The position numbers and the translations under genes were made by a program. The notes under the pieces are model-generated. The model searched no databases and was not told the DNA's origin. It saw nothing but the letters and a program-made list of their open reading frames with translations. From Streptomyces sp. QL37 (GTDB lineage Bacteria; Actinomycetota; Actinomycetes; Streptomycetales; Streptomycetaceae), in the NCBI RefSeq assembly GCF_002941025.1, contig NZ_PTJS01000001.1:5895472-5959471 (forward strand): a stretch of DNA of 64,000 nucleotides, read 5' to 3'. Within the stretch, counting starts at the first letter, position 1; each line of letters opens with the position of its first letter. Below, piece by piece: positions 53,118 through 62,919 of this stretch.

Positions 53118-54086
53118 GTGAAGGGAACCGTGGGCGAGTTGGGGGAGTTCGGGCTCATCAGAGAGCTCACGTCCCGGCTCACCACCACTCCGGCGGTACG
53201 GCTGGGACCCGGCGACGACGCCGCGGTCGTGGCCGCTCCCGACCGCAGGGTCGTGGCCAGTACGGACATCCTGCTGGAAGGGCGGCACTTCCGCCGCGAC
53301 TGGTCGACGGCGTACGACGTCGGCCGCAAGGCCGCCGCCCAGAACCTCGCCGACATCGCCGCCATGGGCGCGGTGCCCACGGCGCTGCTGCTCGGGCTCG
53401 TCGTGCCGTCCGACCTGCCGGTCACCTGGGCCGCCGAGCTCATGGACGGACTGCGTGACGAGTGCCAGGTCGCCGGTGCGGCCGTCGTCGGCGGCGACGT
53501 CGTGGGCGGCGACACCATCACCGTCGCGATCACCGCGCTCGGCGACCTGCGCAACCACGAACCCGTCACCCGGGCCGGCGCCCGGCCCGGCGACGTCGTG
53601 GCCGTCACCGGGTGGCTCGGCTGGTCCGCCGCCGGATTCGCCGTGCTCTCCCGGGGATTCCGCTCGCCGCGCGCCTTCGTCGAGGCGCACCGGCGCCCCG
53701 AACCGCCGTACCACGCGGGCCCCGCGGCCGCCGGCCTCGGCGCCACGGCCATGACCGACGTCAGCGACGGGCTCGTCGCCGACCTCGGGCACATCGCCGA
53801 GGCCAGCAAGGTCCGTATAGACCTGCGGTCCGGGCTGATCGACATCCCCTCGCAGATGTCCGACATCGGGCAGGCCGTCGGGGTCGACCCGTTGCAGTGG
53901 GTGCTGACCGGGGGAGAGGACCACGCGATCGTGGCGACGTTCCCCGCCGATGTGAAGCTCCCCGCGCGCTGGAAGGTCATCGGAGAGGTACTCAACCCGT
54001 CGGCGCTGCCCCAGGTCACCGTGGACGGGGCGCCCTGGACGAGCAAGGGCGGCTGGGACCATTTCGGATCCATCGAGGACGCCTAG
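53118..54086 (+). CDS. thiL: Thiamine-monophosphate kinase
   Basis: 322 residues from GTG 53118. Phosphorylates thiamine monophosphate to the diphosphate cofactor. PurM-type ATP-binding fold: GELGEFGLIRELTSRL, GPGDDAAVVAAPDRRVVASTDILLEGRHFRRDW with clustered Asp for Mg-ATP, KAAAQNLADIAAMGAVPTALLLGL, VGGDVVGGDT, DVSDGLVADLGHIAEAS and LTGGEDHAIVAT. Complete. thiD follows 39 bases downstream, so the pair handles the last steps of thiamine supply. Confidence 0.96.
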   Translation: MKGTVGELGEFGLIRELTSRLTTTPAVRLGPGDDAAVVAAPDRRVVASTDILLEGRHFRRDWSTAYDVGRKAAAQNLADIAAMGAVPTALLLGLVVPSDLPVTWAAELMDGLRDECQVAGAAVVGGDVVGGDTITVAITALGDLRNHEPVTRAGARPGDVVAVTGWLGWSAAGFAVLSRGFRSPRAFVEAHRRPEPPYHAGPAAAGLGATAMTDVSDGLVADLGHIAEASKVRIDLRSGLIDIPSQMSDIGQAVGVDPLQWVLTGGEDHAIVATFPADVKLPARWKVIGEVLNPSALPQVTVDGAPWTSKGGWDHFGSIEDA

Positions 54087-54125
54087 GGCGCCGCTTCCCC
54101 GACACGCCCTAGTAGATTCCGGGGC

Positions 54126-54935
54126 ATGACCGCACCTGCCCCGATACCGCCCCGTGTCCTCACCGTCGCCGGATCCGACTCCGGCGGCGGTGCGGGCATC
54201 CAGGCCGACCTCAAGACGATGCTGGCCCTCGGCACCCACGGAATGAGCGTGCTGACCGCGGTGACCGCCCAGAACTCGCTGGGCGTGCAGGGAGCCTGGG
54301 AGCTGCCGGCCGACGCCGTGCGCGCCCAGTACCGCAGCGTCGTCGACGACATCGGAGTCCAGGCCGTGAAGACCGGCATGCTGTCCTCGGCCGCGCTCGT
54401 CGACACCGTCGCGGAACTCCTCGCGGGGACCGGCGCCCCCGTCGTGGTCGACCCCGTCGGGGTCTCCAAGCACGGGGATTCGCTGCTGGCCGCCGAAGCC
54501 CTCGACTCCGTACGCACGAAGCTGCTGCCCGTCGCCACGGTCGCCACCCCGAACCTCGACGAGGTGGCCCAGCTCACCGGCGTCACCGTCACCGACGAAC
54601 CGGGGATGCGCAGGGCCGCCGCCGCGATCCTCGGCCACGGACCGCGCTGGGTGGTGATCAAGGGCGGCCATCTGCCCGGCGAGGCCGTGGACCTGCTGAC
54701 GGACGGCAGCGAGGAGCACTGGCTGCGCGCCCCGAGGCTGGACAACCGGCACACCCACGGCACGGGCTGCACCCTCGCCTCCGCCATCGCCTGCGGACTC
54801 GCCCGCGGCCAGGACGTCCCGACCGCCGTAAGGGGCGCGAAGGAATACGTCACCGGCGCGATCCGGGCCGGCTTCGCGCTGGGCGGCGGGATCGGCCCCG
54901 TCGACCACGGCTGGCGCACCCGCACCGCCGGCTGA
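54126..54935 (+). CDS. thiD: Hydroxymethylpyrimidine/phosphomethylpyrimidine kinase
   Basis: 269 residues. Ribokinase-family enzyme that phosphorylates HMP and HMP-P for thiamine synthesis. Visible: [22 protein letters not shown] at the N-terminus, [57 protein letters not shown] and the anion-hole [20 protein letters not shown] with the catalytic Asp/Cys region. Pairs with thiL just upstream. Confidence 0.96.
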   Translation: MTAPAPIPPRVLTVAGSDSGGGAGIQADLKTMLALGTHGMSVLTAVTAQNSLGVQGAWELPADAVRAQYRSVVDDIGVQAVKTGMLSSAALVDTVAELLAGTGAPVVVDPVGVSKHGDSLLAAEALDSVRTKLLPVATVATPNLDEVAQLTGVTVTDEPGMRRAAAAILGHGPRWVVIKGGHLPGEAVDLLTDGSEEHWLRAPRLDNRHTHGTGCTLASAIACGLARGQDVPTAVRGAKEYVTGAIRAGFALGGGIGPVDHGWRTRTAG

Positions 54936-55130
54936 CCTCCCGCCCGGAAACGCCATCCCCGCGAGGTAGGCGTGCCGATGTATCCGGTCCGGCGGGAACG
55001 GCCAGGGGGACGGACGCCGCCAGGACGCCCGGCGGTGACGACGAACCGGTGAGGGACGTAGGCACGGCTGCGTGAAGCCGCCCGCCGGACGGTCGGCGAA
55101 GCCAGGCCGCCGAGCGGACGTAGAGCACAG

Positions 55131-55166
55131 CAAAAAGCCGGTCCACCGAGGTGGACCGGCTTTTTG
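55131..55166. terminator. Strong bidirectional terminator with A/T tracts
   Basis: Perfect arms CAAAAAGCCGGTCCACC and complement with a 2-base loop, ending in TTTTT on the plus strand and on the minus strand as well. Serves thiD (plus) and rpmB (minus). Confidence 0.93.
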
Positions 55167-55198
55167 GGCAACCGGAAGGCTGCGCTACGACGGGAACG

Positions 55199-55384
55199 TC
55201 AGCGCGCGACCTTGCCGGCCTTGATGCACGAGGTGCAGACGTTGAGCCGCTTCGGCGTCCGACCGACCACGGCACGCACGCGCTGGATGTTGGGATTCCA
55301 GCGACGGGACGTACGGCGGTGCGAGTGCGAAATGTTGTTGCCGAAGCTCGGCCCCTTGCCGCAAACGTCGCAGTTGGCAGCCAC
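55199..55384 (-). CDS. rpmB: 50S ribosomal protein L28 (zinc-ribbon form)
   Basis: 61 residues from GTG 55384. [40 protein letters not shown] is the L28 signature. Both CxxC pairs (CDVC and CTSC) are present, so this is the zinc-containing C+ form; in streptomycetes a cysteine-free paralogue under Zur control usually replaces it in zinc starvation. Confidence 0.97.
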   Translation of the reverse strand: MAANCDVCGKGPSFGNNISHSHRRTSRRWNPNIQRVRAVVGRTPKRLNVCTSCIKAGKVAR

Positions 55385-55422
55385 GGGTCACTCCAAAGAC
55401 TTCAGATGCACTTACAGTGAAT

Positions 55423-55436
55423 TCCGGCGCGCCGGA
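55423..55436. promoter_or_regulatory. Perfect palindrome in the rpmB/DAK2 divergent region
   Basis: TCCGGCGCGCCGGA, a 14-bp perfect palindrome flanked by AT, 39 bases upstream of rpmB. It could be an operator or chance in GC-rich DNA; no family match known to me. Confidence 0.3.
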
Positions 55437-55641
55437 TTCATTTTACTGAAGTGGCGGTACCGGAGGAATGGCCCGACTCTCGTCGGGCAACCGAAGCAGC
55501 ATACAACGGCTGCGTCGGAGATACGAAACTACCACGGCTCCACGGGCTCTCCGTCCCGCACCTGCACCCGCCGGGCCCGCGCACGGCGGCTACCCTGCGG
55601 TGCAGCCAGCCCCCCCACGGCCGCCCCAAGGAGGACCAACG

Positions 55642-57264
55642 GTGCCGCAGTCGCCCGACGATCTCGACGCCGTCGCGGTGCGCACCTGGTGCTCACTGGC
55701 CCTGGAGGCCCTGGGCCGGGAGCGGGTGGCCATCGACGCCATCAACGTCTACCCCGTCGCCGACGGGGACACCGGCACCAACCTCTATCTCACCGTCGAG
55801 TCGGCGGCCGCTGCCGTCGAAGCTGTCTTCGCCGCCCATGAGACCGGCTCCACCGTGCCCGGCCCCGCCGACGCCGTACGGGCCATGGCGCACGGCGCGC
55901 TGATCGGGGCCCGGGGCAACTCCGGGACCATCCTGGCCCAGCTCCTGCGCGGCATGGCCTCCGTGCTGTCCGAGTCGGGTGACGCCCGTCACCTGCGGAC
56001 CGCGCTGACGGAGGCCGCCGCGGCGGCGCGGCTGGCCGTGGCCCATCCCGTCGAGGGCACGGTCCTCACCGTCGCCACCGCCGCGGCCGAGGCGGCCGCG
56101 GCCACCGAAGGGAGCGCCCGGCTCACCGAGGTGGCCGAGGCGGCGTACGAAGGGGCGCGCACCGCCCTGGCGGCCACCCCCGGCCAGCTCGCCGTCCTCG
56201 GGCGGGCGGGCGTCGTCGACGCCGGCGGGCAGGGCCTGCTGACCGTGCTCGGCGCACTGCTGGAAGCGGTCGGCGGGCGGGTGCGGGAGCGCGCCGTCGC
56301 CCCCGGCCCCGAAGTCCTGCCGCTGACCGGCGACTGCGCGGACGCGGGCCCGGACAGCGGCCCGGCCTTCGAGGTCATCTATCTGCTGGAGGCCGCCGAC
56401 GACGCGGTCGCCCGGCTGCGGAGCCGGCTCGACGCCCTGGGGGACTCACTCGTCGTGGTCGGCGGCGACGGCCTGTGGAACGTCCACGTCCATGTCGACG
56501 ACGCCGGGGCGGCCGTCGAGGCCGGGGTCGAGGCCGGCCGGCCCTACCGGATCCGGATCACCCACTTCGCCGCCGACCGGGGCTCCGCCCACCGTGAACC
56601 CGCCCAGCGTGCGGTCGTCGTGGTCGTACCCGGCGACGGGCTGTCCGGCCTGTGCGCCGAGGCCGGGGCGACCACCGTGCTGGCGCGTCCCGGCGAGCCG
56701 CCCGCCAGCGGCGAACTGGTCGACGCCATCCGCCGGGCCCACGCCCGCGAGGTGGTCCTGCTGCCGAACGACGCACAGCTGCGCCACACCGCCGCCGCTG
56801 CCGCCGAACAGGCCAGGGGCGAAGGCATCCGCGTCGCCCTGGTCCCCACCCGCGCCGCGGTCCAGGGCATCGCCGCGCTCGCCGTCCACGAACCCGGCCG
56901 CAGCTTCGACGAGGACGTCGTCGCGATGACCTCGGCGGCCGGCGCCACCCGGTACGCCGAACTGGCCGTCGCCGAACGGCAGTCGTGGACCATGGCGGGC
57001 ATCTGCCAGGCCGGCGACATCCTCGGCCTGATCGACGGCGACGTCGCCGTCATCGGTGAGGACGTCCCCGGCACCGCCCGCACGGTCCTGGACCGGATGC
57101 TGTCGGCGGGCGGCGAACTCGTCACCCTGATCCTGGGGGAGGACGTGCCCGACGCCCTCGCCGACGAGCTGAGCGAACACGTCCGCGAGGGCTACCTCGC
57201 CGTCGACACGGTCGTCTACCGGGGCGGCCACCAGGCGGCGCCCCTGCTCATCGGCGTCGAGTGA
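55642..57264 (+). CDS. DhaL/DAK2-domain kinase (FakA/YloV-like)
   Basis: 540 residues; AAGGAGG lies 7 bases before GTG 55642. The N-terminal DhaL domain has the Mg-ATP aspartates in NVYPVADGDTGTNLYLT and the GARGNSGTILAQLLRG and GVVDAGGQGLL motifs. The C-terminal half is the DAK1-like/EDD-type domain (HVHVDDAGAAVEAG, VVLLPNDAQLR, VVPTRAAVQGIAAL-type run, DTVVYRGGHQAAPLLIGVE). In Firmicutes FakA phosphorylates fatty acids carried by a DegV protein FakB; no degV gene is adjacent here. The location before recG after rpmB copies the Bacillus rpmB-yloV-recG order. The fatty-acid role is inferred from family. Confidence 0.9.
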   Translation: MPQSPDDLDAVAVRTWCSLALEALGRERVAIDAINVYPVADGDTGTNLYLTVESAAAAVEAVFAAHETGSTVPGPADAVRAMAHGALIGARGNSGTILAQLLRGMASVLSESGDARHLRTALTEAAAAARLAVAHPVEGTVLTVATAAAEAAAATEGSARLTEVAEAAYEGARTALAATPGQLAVLGRAGVVDAGGQGLLTVLGALLEAVGGRVRERAVAPGPEVLPLTGDCADAGPDSGPAFEVIYLLEAADDAVARLRSRLDALGDSLVVVGGDGLWNVHVHVDDAGAAVEAGVEAGRPYRIRITHFAADRGSAHREPAQRAVVVVVPGDGLSGLCAEAGATTVLARPGEPPASGELVDAIRRAHAREVVLLPNDAQLRHTAAAAAEQARGEGIRVALVPTRAAVQGIAALAVHEPGRSFDEDVVAMTSAAGATRYAELAVAERQSWTMAGICQAGDILGLIDGDVAVIGEDVPGTARTVLDRMLSAGGELVTLILGEDVPDALADELSEHVREGYLAVDTVVYRGGHQAAPLLIGVE

Positions 57265-57315
57265 CACGTCGACAGGGGCGGCGCACGGAGACATCTGTCA
57301 GTGGCGTGGTGTGCA

Positions 57316-59535
57316 ATGGACCGCGTGTCCGCTTTCGATGAACCCCTGAAGAAGCTGCTCGGCGGAGCCACCGCGAAGGTGATGGCCGAACACCTCGACC
57401 TGCACACGGTCGGTGATCTGCTGCACCACTACCCGCGGCGCTACGAGGAGCGGGGCCGCCTCACGGCGCTCACCGAGCTCCCGCTCGACGAGCACGTGAC
57501 GGTCGTCGCCCAGGTCGCCGACGCGCGGATCATGATGTTCAACAACGGCCGCGGCAAGCGGCTGGAGGTCACCCTCACCGACGGGAGCGGCCGGCTCCAG
57601 CTGGTCTTCTTCGGGCACGGCGTCCACAAGCCGCACAAGGAGCTCCTGCCCGGCCGCCGGGCGATGTTCGCGGGCAAGGTCTCCGTCTTCAACAGGAAGA
57701 TGCAGCTGGCCCACCCCACGTACCAGCTCCTCGACACGAGGGACGAGGACGACCCGGCCGAGGTGACCGAGGCCGTCGACGCCTTCGCCGGGCAGCTGCT
57801 GCCGATCTACCCGGCCTGCAAGCAGCTGGACTCCTGGCGGATCGCCAAGGCCGTCGACACGGTCCTGCCCAGCGCGCGGGAGGCGGTGGACCCGCTGCCC
57901 CCGACGCTGCGCGAAGGGCGCGGCTTCGTGCCCCTGCCCGAGGCGCTGCTCAGGATCCACCGCCCGCACACCAAGGCGGACATCGCGGCCGCACGGGACC
58001 GGCTGCGCTGGGACGAGGCCTTCGTCCTCCAGGTCGCGCTCGCCCGCCGCCGCTACGCAGACACCCAGCTTCCCGCGGTGGCCCGCAGATCCGTCTCCGG
58101 CGGCCTGCTCGACGCCTTCGACGCCAAGCTGCCCTTCACGCTCACCGAGGGCCAGCAGAAGGTCACCGGAGAGATCTTCGGTGACCTGGCGACGGAACAC
58201 CCGATGCACCGGCTGCTGCAGGGCGAAGTGGGCTCGGGGAAGACGATGGTCGCCCTGCGCGCGATGCTCACCGTCGTCGACGCGGGCGGCCAGGCGGCGA
58301 TGCTCGCCCCCACCGAGGTGCTCGCCCAGCAGCACCACCGGTCCGTCACCGAGATGATGGGCGAGCTCGCCGAAGGCGGGATGCTCGGCGGCTCCGACCT
58401 CGGCACGAAGGTCGTCCTGCTCACCGGCTCCATGGGCACGGCGGCCCGCCGGCAGGCGCTGCTCGACCTCGTCACCGGCGAGGCCGGCATCGTCATCGGC
58501 ACCCACGCGCTGATCGAGGACAAGGTGCAGTTCCACGACCTCGGCCTGGTCGTCGTCGACGAACAGCACCGCTTCGGCGTGGAACAGCGCGACGCGCTGC
58601 GCTCCAAGGGCAAGCAGCCGCCCCACCTGCTCGTCATGACGGCCACCCCCATTCCCCGTACGGTCGCGATGACCGTCTTCGGCGATCTGGAGACCTCCGT
58701 CCTGGACCAGCTCCCCGCCGGCCGTTCGCCGATCGCCAGCCATGTCGTCCCCGCCAAGGACAAGCCGCACTTCCTCAGCCGCGCCTGGGAGCGCGTCCGC
58801 GAGGAGGTGGAGAACGGCCACCAGGCGTACGTGGTCTGCCCCCGCATCGGGGACGACGCCGACGAGGCCGAGAAGAAGAAGGGGAAGAGGAAGGCGGCCC
58901 CCGAGGACGACGCGGAGAAGCGGCCGCCGCTCGCCGTGCTGGACATCGCCGAGCAGCTCGCCAAGGGCCCGCTGGCCGGGCTGCGCGTCGAGGTCCTCCA
59001 CGGCAGGATGCCGCCCGACGACAAGGACGACGTCATGCGCCGGTTCGCCGCCGGCCAGGCCGACGTCCTGGTCGCCACCACCGTCATCGAGGTCGGGGTG
59101 AACGTCCCCAACGCCACGGCGATGGTGATCATGGACGCGGACCGCTTCGGGGTGTCCCAGCTGCACCAGCTCAGGGGCCGCGTCGGACGAGGCAGCGCTC
59201 CCGGCCTCTGCCTGCTGGTCAGCGAGGCCCACGAGGCGAGCCCCGCCCGCGCCAGGCTCTCCGCGGTCGCCGCCACCCTCGACGGCTTCGAGCTCTCCCG
59301 CATCGACCTCGAACAGCGGCGCGAGGGCGATGTCCTGGGCCAGGCCCAGTCCGGTGTCCGCTCCTCCCTGCGGGTGCTCAGCGTCATCGACGACGAGGAG
59401 GTCATCGCGGCCGCCCGCGAGGAGGCCGTCCGCGTCGTCGCGGACGACCCCGGCCTCGACCGCCTGCCGGAGCTGCGCACGGCGCTGGACGCCCTCCTCG
59501 ACAAGAACCGGGAGGAGTACCTCGACAAGGGGTGA
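57316..59535 (+). CDS. recG: ATP-dependent DNA helicase RecG
   Basis: About 739 residues from ATG 57316 (GTG 57325 also possible). RecG reverses stalled forks and branch-migrates Holliday junctions. The N-terminal wedge OB-fold covers about 60-155 ([27 protein letters not shown]). Helicase motifs: Walker A GEVGSGKT (303-310), TEVLAQQH, Walker B variant [11 protein letters not shown] (D415), TATPIPRT, then [12 protein letters not shown] and [10 protein letters not shown] lysine-rich insertion ([18 protein letters not shown]) between helicase domains is peculiar to actinomycete forms. A short gap separates it from the kinase gene upstream. Confidence 0.97.
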   Translation: MDRVSAFDEPLKKLLGGATAKVMAEHLDLHTVGDLLHHYPRRYEERGRLTALTELPLDEHVTVVAQVADARIMMFNNGRGKRLEVTLTDGSGRLQLVFFGHGVHKPHKELLPGRRAMFAGKVSVFNRKMQLAHPTYQLLDTRDEDDPAEVTEAVDAFAGQLLPIYPACKQLDSWRIAKAVDTVLPSAREAVDPLPPTLREGRGFVPLPEALLRIHRPHTKADIAAARDRLRWDEAFVLQVALARRRYADTQLPAVARRSVSGGLLDAFDAKLPFTLTEGQQKVTGEIFGDLATEHPMHRLLQGEVGSGKTMVALRAMLTVVDAGGQAAMLAPTEVLAQQHHRSVTEMMGELAEGGMLGGSDLGTKVVLLTGSMGTAARRQALLDLVTGEAGIVIGTHALIEDKVQFHDLGLVVVDEQHRFGVEQRDALRSKGKQPPHLLVMTATPIPRTVAMTVFGDLETSVLDQLPAGRSPIASHVVPAKDKPHFLSRAWERVREEVENGHQAYVVCPRIGDDADEAEKKKGKRKAAPEDDAEKRPPLAVLDIAEQLAKGPLAGLRVEVLHGRMPPDDKDDVMRRFAAGQADVLVATTVIEVGVNVPNATAMVIMDADRFGVSQLHQLRGRVGRGSAPGLCLLVSEAHEASPARARLSAVAATLDGFELSRIDLEQRREGDVLGQAQSGVRSSLRVLSVIDDEEVIAAAREEAVRVVADDPGLDRLPELRTALDALLDKNREEYLDKG

Positions 59536-59624
59536 CCGGGCAGATCCCCGGCGACGCCATATCGTGGGGAGCACGGCACACGTTCCGTCCTGTGAGCCGC
59601 CCGCGACCCGAGGAACAGACACCC

Positions 59625-60209
59625 ATGACCCGCGTGATCGCCGGCTCGGCCGGCGGACGCCGCCTGGCCGTCCCGCCCGGCACCGGCACCCGCCCCACAT
59701 CCGACCGTGCGCGCGAGGCCCTGTTCTCGACCTGGGAAGCGCTCCTGGGCACCCTCGACGGCGTCCGTGTCGCCGATCTCTACGCGGGCTCCGGCGCGGT
59801 GGGCCTGGAGGCGCTCTCGCGCGGAGCGGCCCACGCGCTGCTCGTGGAGGCCGACGCCAAGGCCGCGCGCACCGTCCGCGACAACATCCGCTCCCTCGGT
59901 CTGCCCGGCGCCGAATTCCGTGCGGGCAAAGCCGAGCAGATCGTGACGGGACCGGCGCCCTCGGACCCGTACGACGTGGTCTTCCTCGATCCGCCGTACG
60001 CCGTGACCGACGACGATCTTCGGGAGATCCTGCTCACACTCCGTGCTCAGGGGTGGCTCACGGGCGATGCCCTCGTCACGGTGGAACGGAGCACCAGAGG
60101 CGGAGAATTCAGCTGGCCCGACGGATTCGAGCCACAGCGGGCCCGCCGGTACGGCGAAGCCACGTTTTGGTACGGTCGCGCCGCCTCTACGTGCGAAGAC
60201 GCACGATGA
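59625..60209 (+). CDS. rsmD: 16S rRNA (guanine966-N2)-methyltransferase
   Basis: 194 residues; GAGGAA precedes ATG 59625. RsmD methylates G966 in helix 31 of 16S rRNA. Signature [40 protein letters not shown] motif [21 protein letters not shown] and the catalytic DPPY ([10 protein letters not shown]). Its stop lies just before coaD, matching the rsmD-coaD pairing of most bacteria. Confidence 0.95.
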   Translation: MTRVIAGSAGGRRLAVPPGTGTRPTSDRAREALFSTWEALLGTLDGVRVADLYAGSGAVGLEALSRGAAHALLVEADAKAARTVRDNIRSLGLPGAEFRAGKAEQIVTGPAPSDPYDVVFLDPPYAVTDDDLREILLTLRAQGWLTGDALVTVERSTRGGEFSWPDGFEPQRARRYGEATFWYGRAASTCEDAR

Positions 60210-60235
60210 CCGCACCGGAGAGCGAGGGAACCACG

Positions 60236-60715
60236 TTGCGCCGCGCCGTCTGTCCGGGGTCGTTCGACCCCATCACCAACGGACATCTCGACATCATCGG
60301 ACGAGCCTCGAAGCTGTACGACGTCGTGCACGTCGCCGTGATGATCAACCAGTCCAAGAAGGGCCTGTTCACCGTCGACGAGCGTATCGAGCTGATCCGC
60401 GAGGTCACGGCGGACTTCGGCAACGTGGAGGTCGAGTCCTTCCACGGCCTGCTGGTCGACTTCTGCAAGCAGCGCGACATCCCGGCGATCGTGAAGGGCC
60501 TGCGGGCCGTCAGCGACTTCGACTACGAGCTGCAGATGGCCCAGATGAACAACGGCCTCTCGGGGGTCGAGACGCTCTTCGTGCCGACGAACCCGACCTA
60601 CAGCTTCCTGTCGTCCTCCCTGGTCAAGGAGGTCGCCACCTGGGGTGGCGACGTGGCTCACCTGCTGCCGCCGACGGTCCACGAGGCCCTCGTGGAGCGT
60701 CTCGGCGAGAAGTGA
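60236..60715 (+). CDS. coaD: Phosphopantetheine adenylyltransferase
   Basis: 159 residues from TTG 60236, preferred because GAGGGAA lies 7-13 bases upstream and the length equals the family's. ATG 60206, which overlaps the rsmD stop (ATGA), would add 10 residues and may serve coupling. Fourth step of coenzyme A synthesis, adenylating 4'-phosphopantetheine. [20 protein letters not shown] holds the T/HxGH nucleotidyl-transfer motif; [19 protein letters not shown] and [18 protein letters not shown] follow. Confidence 0.95.
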   Translation: MRRAVCPGSFDPITNGHLDIIGRASKLYDVVHVAVMINQSKKGLFTVDERIELIREVTADFGNVEVESFHGLLVDFCKQRDIPAIVKGLRAVSDFDYELQMAQMNNGLSGVETLFVPTNPTYSFLSSSLVKEVATWGGDVAHLLPPTVHEALVERLGEK

Positions 60716-60812
60716 TGCGCTGACCGGCCGTCACCAGGTGTCGGACGGGAGGCGACTGGCCTTACAGTCGTCCCGTCCGTCTCCAACAGCAGCAGAGAGT
60801 GGCGAGCACACG

Positions 60813-61922
60813 GTGGACGTGCAGAAGAAGCTCGACGAGATCGTCGAAACGGTCGGGAACGCCCGCTCCATGCCCATGTCGGCGTCCTGCGTGGTCAACC
60901 GGGCCGAACTGCTCGCGATGCTGGAGGAGGTCCGCGAGGCCCTGCCCGGTTCGCTGGCCCACGCCGAGGAGCTCATCGGCGGCCGTGAGCAGCTCGTCGA
61001 GCAGGCCCGGCAGGAGGCCGAGCGGATCATCGAGTCGGCCCGCGCGGAGCGCGGCTCGCTGATCTCCGGCACCGAGATCGCCCAGCGGTCCCAGGCCGAG
61101 GCGGACCGCATCCTGTCCGAGGCCCGCAGGGAGGCCGACGAGGTCCGCGGCGAGGCCGACGAGTACGTCGACAGCAAGCTCGCCAACTTCGAGGTCGTCC
61201 TCACCAAGACCATCGGCTCCGTCGACCGGGGCCGCGAGAAGCTCCTGGGCCGGAGCGAAGGCCTCGACGAGCAGGGCTACGAGGACCCGGACTTCGCCGA
61301 GGCCCCCGAGCGCAGCGCCGACCCCGAGACGCTCCGCCGCCGCGCGGACGACTACGTGGACACCAAGCTCGGCGCCTTCGAGGCCGTGCTCGCCAAGACC
61401 CTGGAAGCCGTCGGCCGGGGACGCCAGAAGCTGCACGGCCGGGTCGCCACCGACGAGCTCGGCGCGCACATGGCCGCCCAGGACGCCGCCGGCGGCGGGC
61501 AGCACACCAGCGACGAGGACCACTGGGCGGGCCTGGCGGAGCTCTCCGCCCCCGACCCGCGCCGGAGCCCCCAGCAGCCCTCGTACGCGGAACCCGCGCA
61601 GCCGGACTACGCGCCGGTCGCCGACTACCAGGACCCCGCGCAGACCGGCTTCCCGGTCCAGGGGCAGCCCGATCCGCAGTACGCGCAGACGTACGGCTAC
61701 CAGGACCAGCAGATGCAGGACGGCTACGGCTACCAGCAGCAGCCCGACGCGTACGGCGCCTACCAGCAGCAGGCGTACGACCCGAACCAGCAGCAGGAGT
61801 ACTGGCCGCAGCAGGGCCAGGTCCCCGCCCAGCAGGGCGAGAACGCGCTCGACGAGACCAGTCTCTTCGACACCAGCATGATCGACCTGGAACAGCTGCG
61901 CCGCTACGAGCAGGGGCGCTGA
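60813..61922 (+). CDS. Coiled-coil protein of the cell-division-initiation type with Gln/Tyr-rich tail
   Basis: 369 residues from GTG 60813. The first 200 residues are predicted coiled coil with an ATP-synthase-b/DivIVA-like look (AHAEELIGGREQLVEQARQEAERIIESARAERG, AEADRILSEARREADEVRGEADEYVDSKLANFEVVL). The segment YVDSKLANFEVVLTKTIGSVDRGREKL is repeated as YVDTKLGAFEAVLAKTLEAVGRGRQKL. The tail (240-350) is rich in Gln, Tyr, Pro and Asp; the end is a conserved SLFDTSMIDLEQLRRYEQG. I know it as the streptomycete cell division initiation protein downstream of coaD; the exact role in growth is unproven. Confidence 0.85.
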   Translation: MDVQKKLDEIVETVGNARSMPMSASCVVNRAELLAMLEEVREALPGSLAHAEELIGGREQLVEQARQEAERIIESARAERGSLISGTEIAQRSQAEADRILSEARREADEVRGEADEYVDSKLANFEVVLTKTIGSVDRGREKLLGRSEGLDEQGYEDPDFAEAPERSADPETLRRRADDYVDTKLGAFEAVLAKTLEAVGRGRQKLHGRVATDELGAHMAAQDAAGGGQHTSDEDHWAGLAELSAPDPRRSPQQPSYAEPAQPDYAPVADYQDPAQTGFPVQGQPDPQYAQTYGYQDQQMQDGYGYQQQPDAYGAYQQQAYDPNQQQEYWPQQGQVPAQQGENALDETSLFDTSMIDLEQLRRYEQGR

Positions 61923-61941
61923 CCGAGCGGGCCGTACCGGA

Positions 61942-61971
61942 TTGGGAGCTGGGCGGTACGTCCAGTATCCT
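61942..61971 (+). promoter_or_regulatory. Predicted promoter of the DUF177-rpmF-rnc unit
   Basis: -35 TTGGGA (61942-61947) and -10 TATCCT (61966-61971) with 18-base spacing, about 90 bases before the DUF177 gene. Confidence 0.5.
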
Positions 61972-62058
61972 GGCTCTTCGGTCGCGTGTATGTCCGCGAT
62001 CCCGGCTGCCCTCTTTCCGTCAGGACAGGGGTGGCCCTCCCGAAGCCGCACCACGCAC

Positions 62059-62724
62059 ATGATTTCGAAAGCAGGAAAAGCCCTGAACGGCCACCTCGAC
62101 CACCGCAGCCCTCTCGTGTTCGATACGCGCGAGCTGGGCCGGCGTCCTGGTGCCATGAAGCGGCTGACCCGCACGGTGGAAGCTCCGAAGGACCTCGGTA
62201 TCGACGGGGTCATCGGTGTGCAGGAGAACGCGCCCCTGGCGCTGGACCTCCGCCTCGAATCGGTCATGGAAGGGGTGCTCGTCACAGGCACCGCCCGTGC
62301 GACGGCCGAGGGGGAGTGCGTAAGGTGTCTGGAGCCGCTGGCCCTCGAGGTCGAAGCGGACTTCCAGGAGATGTTCTCGTACCCTGACGCCGATGACCGG
62401 AACCGCAGCAGGACCGCGGACCCGGTCGACGACGCCGAGGACGACGAGGACAGGTTCTTTCTCGAGGACGACTCGTTCGACCTCGAGCCTGTGCTGCGTG
62501 ACGCGGTGGTGCTCGCACTGCCGCTGCAGCCGGTGTGCAAGGAGACCTGTGCCGGTCTGTGTTCCGAGTGCGGAATCAGGCTGGACGAGAATCCGGACCA
62601 CCACCACGATGCCGTCGACATCCGTTGGGCGGCACTGCAAGGACTCGCCGAGACCGTTCAGGACGGCGAGAAGGACAACATGGGCGGCGCCGAACCGGGC
62701 GTCGACGAGAAGCAGGAGAAGTAG
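62059..62724 (+). CDS. DUF177 (YceD-like) large-ribosome-associated protein
   Basis: About 221 residues if ATG 62059 is used; a non-canonical start near [23 protein letters not shown] is also possible, since AGGAAA precedes the CTG there. YceD/DUF177 proteins are encoded before rpmF in most bacteria and take part in 23S rRNA/ribosome metabolism. Visible: [48 protein letters not shown], an acidic loop ([11 protein letters not shown]) and the zinc-like cluster [13 protein letters not shown]. It lies 2 bases before rpmF. Confidence 0.9.
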   Translation: MISKAGKALNGHLDHRSPLVFDTRELGRRPGAMKRLTRTVEAPKDLGIDGVIGVQENAPLALDLRLESVMEGVLVTGTARATAEGECVRCLEPLALEVEADFQEMFSYPDADDRNRSRTADPVDDAEDDEDRFFLEDDSFDLEPVLRDAVVLALPLQPVCKETCAGLCSECGIRLDENPDHHHDAVDIRWAALQGLAETVQDGEKDNMGGAEPGVDEKQEK

Positions 62725-62726
62725 CC

Positions 62727-62900
62727 GTGGCTGTTCCGAAGCGGAAGATGTCGCGCAGCAACACGCGCCACCGCCGGTCGCAGTGGAAGGCTGCGGTCCC
62801 CACCCTGGTTTCGTGCGAGCGTTGCCAGGAGCCGAAGCTCCAGCACATTGCGTGCCCGAGCTGCGGCACCTACAACAAGCGCCAGGTCCTCGAGGTCTGA
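62727..62900 (+). CDS. rpmF: 50S ribosomal protein L32 (zinc-ribbon form)
   Basis: 57 residues from GTG 62727. [22 protein letters not shown] is the L32 signature, and the CERC/CPSC pairs show the zinc-binding C+ form. It sits 2 bases behind the DUF177 gene and 19 bases before rnc, the standard yceD-rpmF-rnc order in actinomycetes. Confidence 0.97.
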   Translation: MAVPKRKMSRSNTRHRRSQWKAAVPTLVSCERCQEPKLQHIACPSCGTYNKRQVLEV

Positions 62901-62919
62901 GCGGCTGGTGAGAGGCCCG

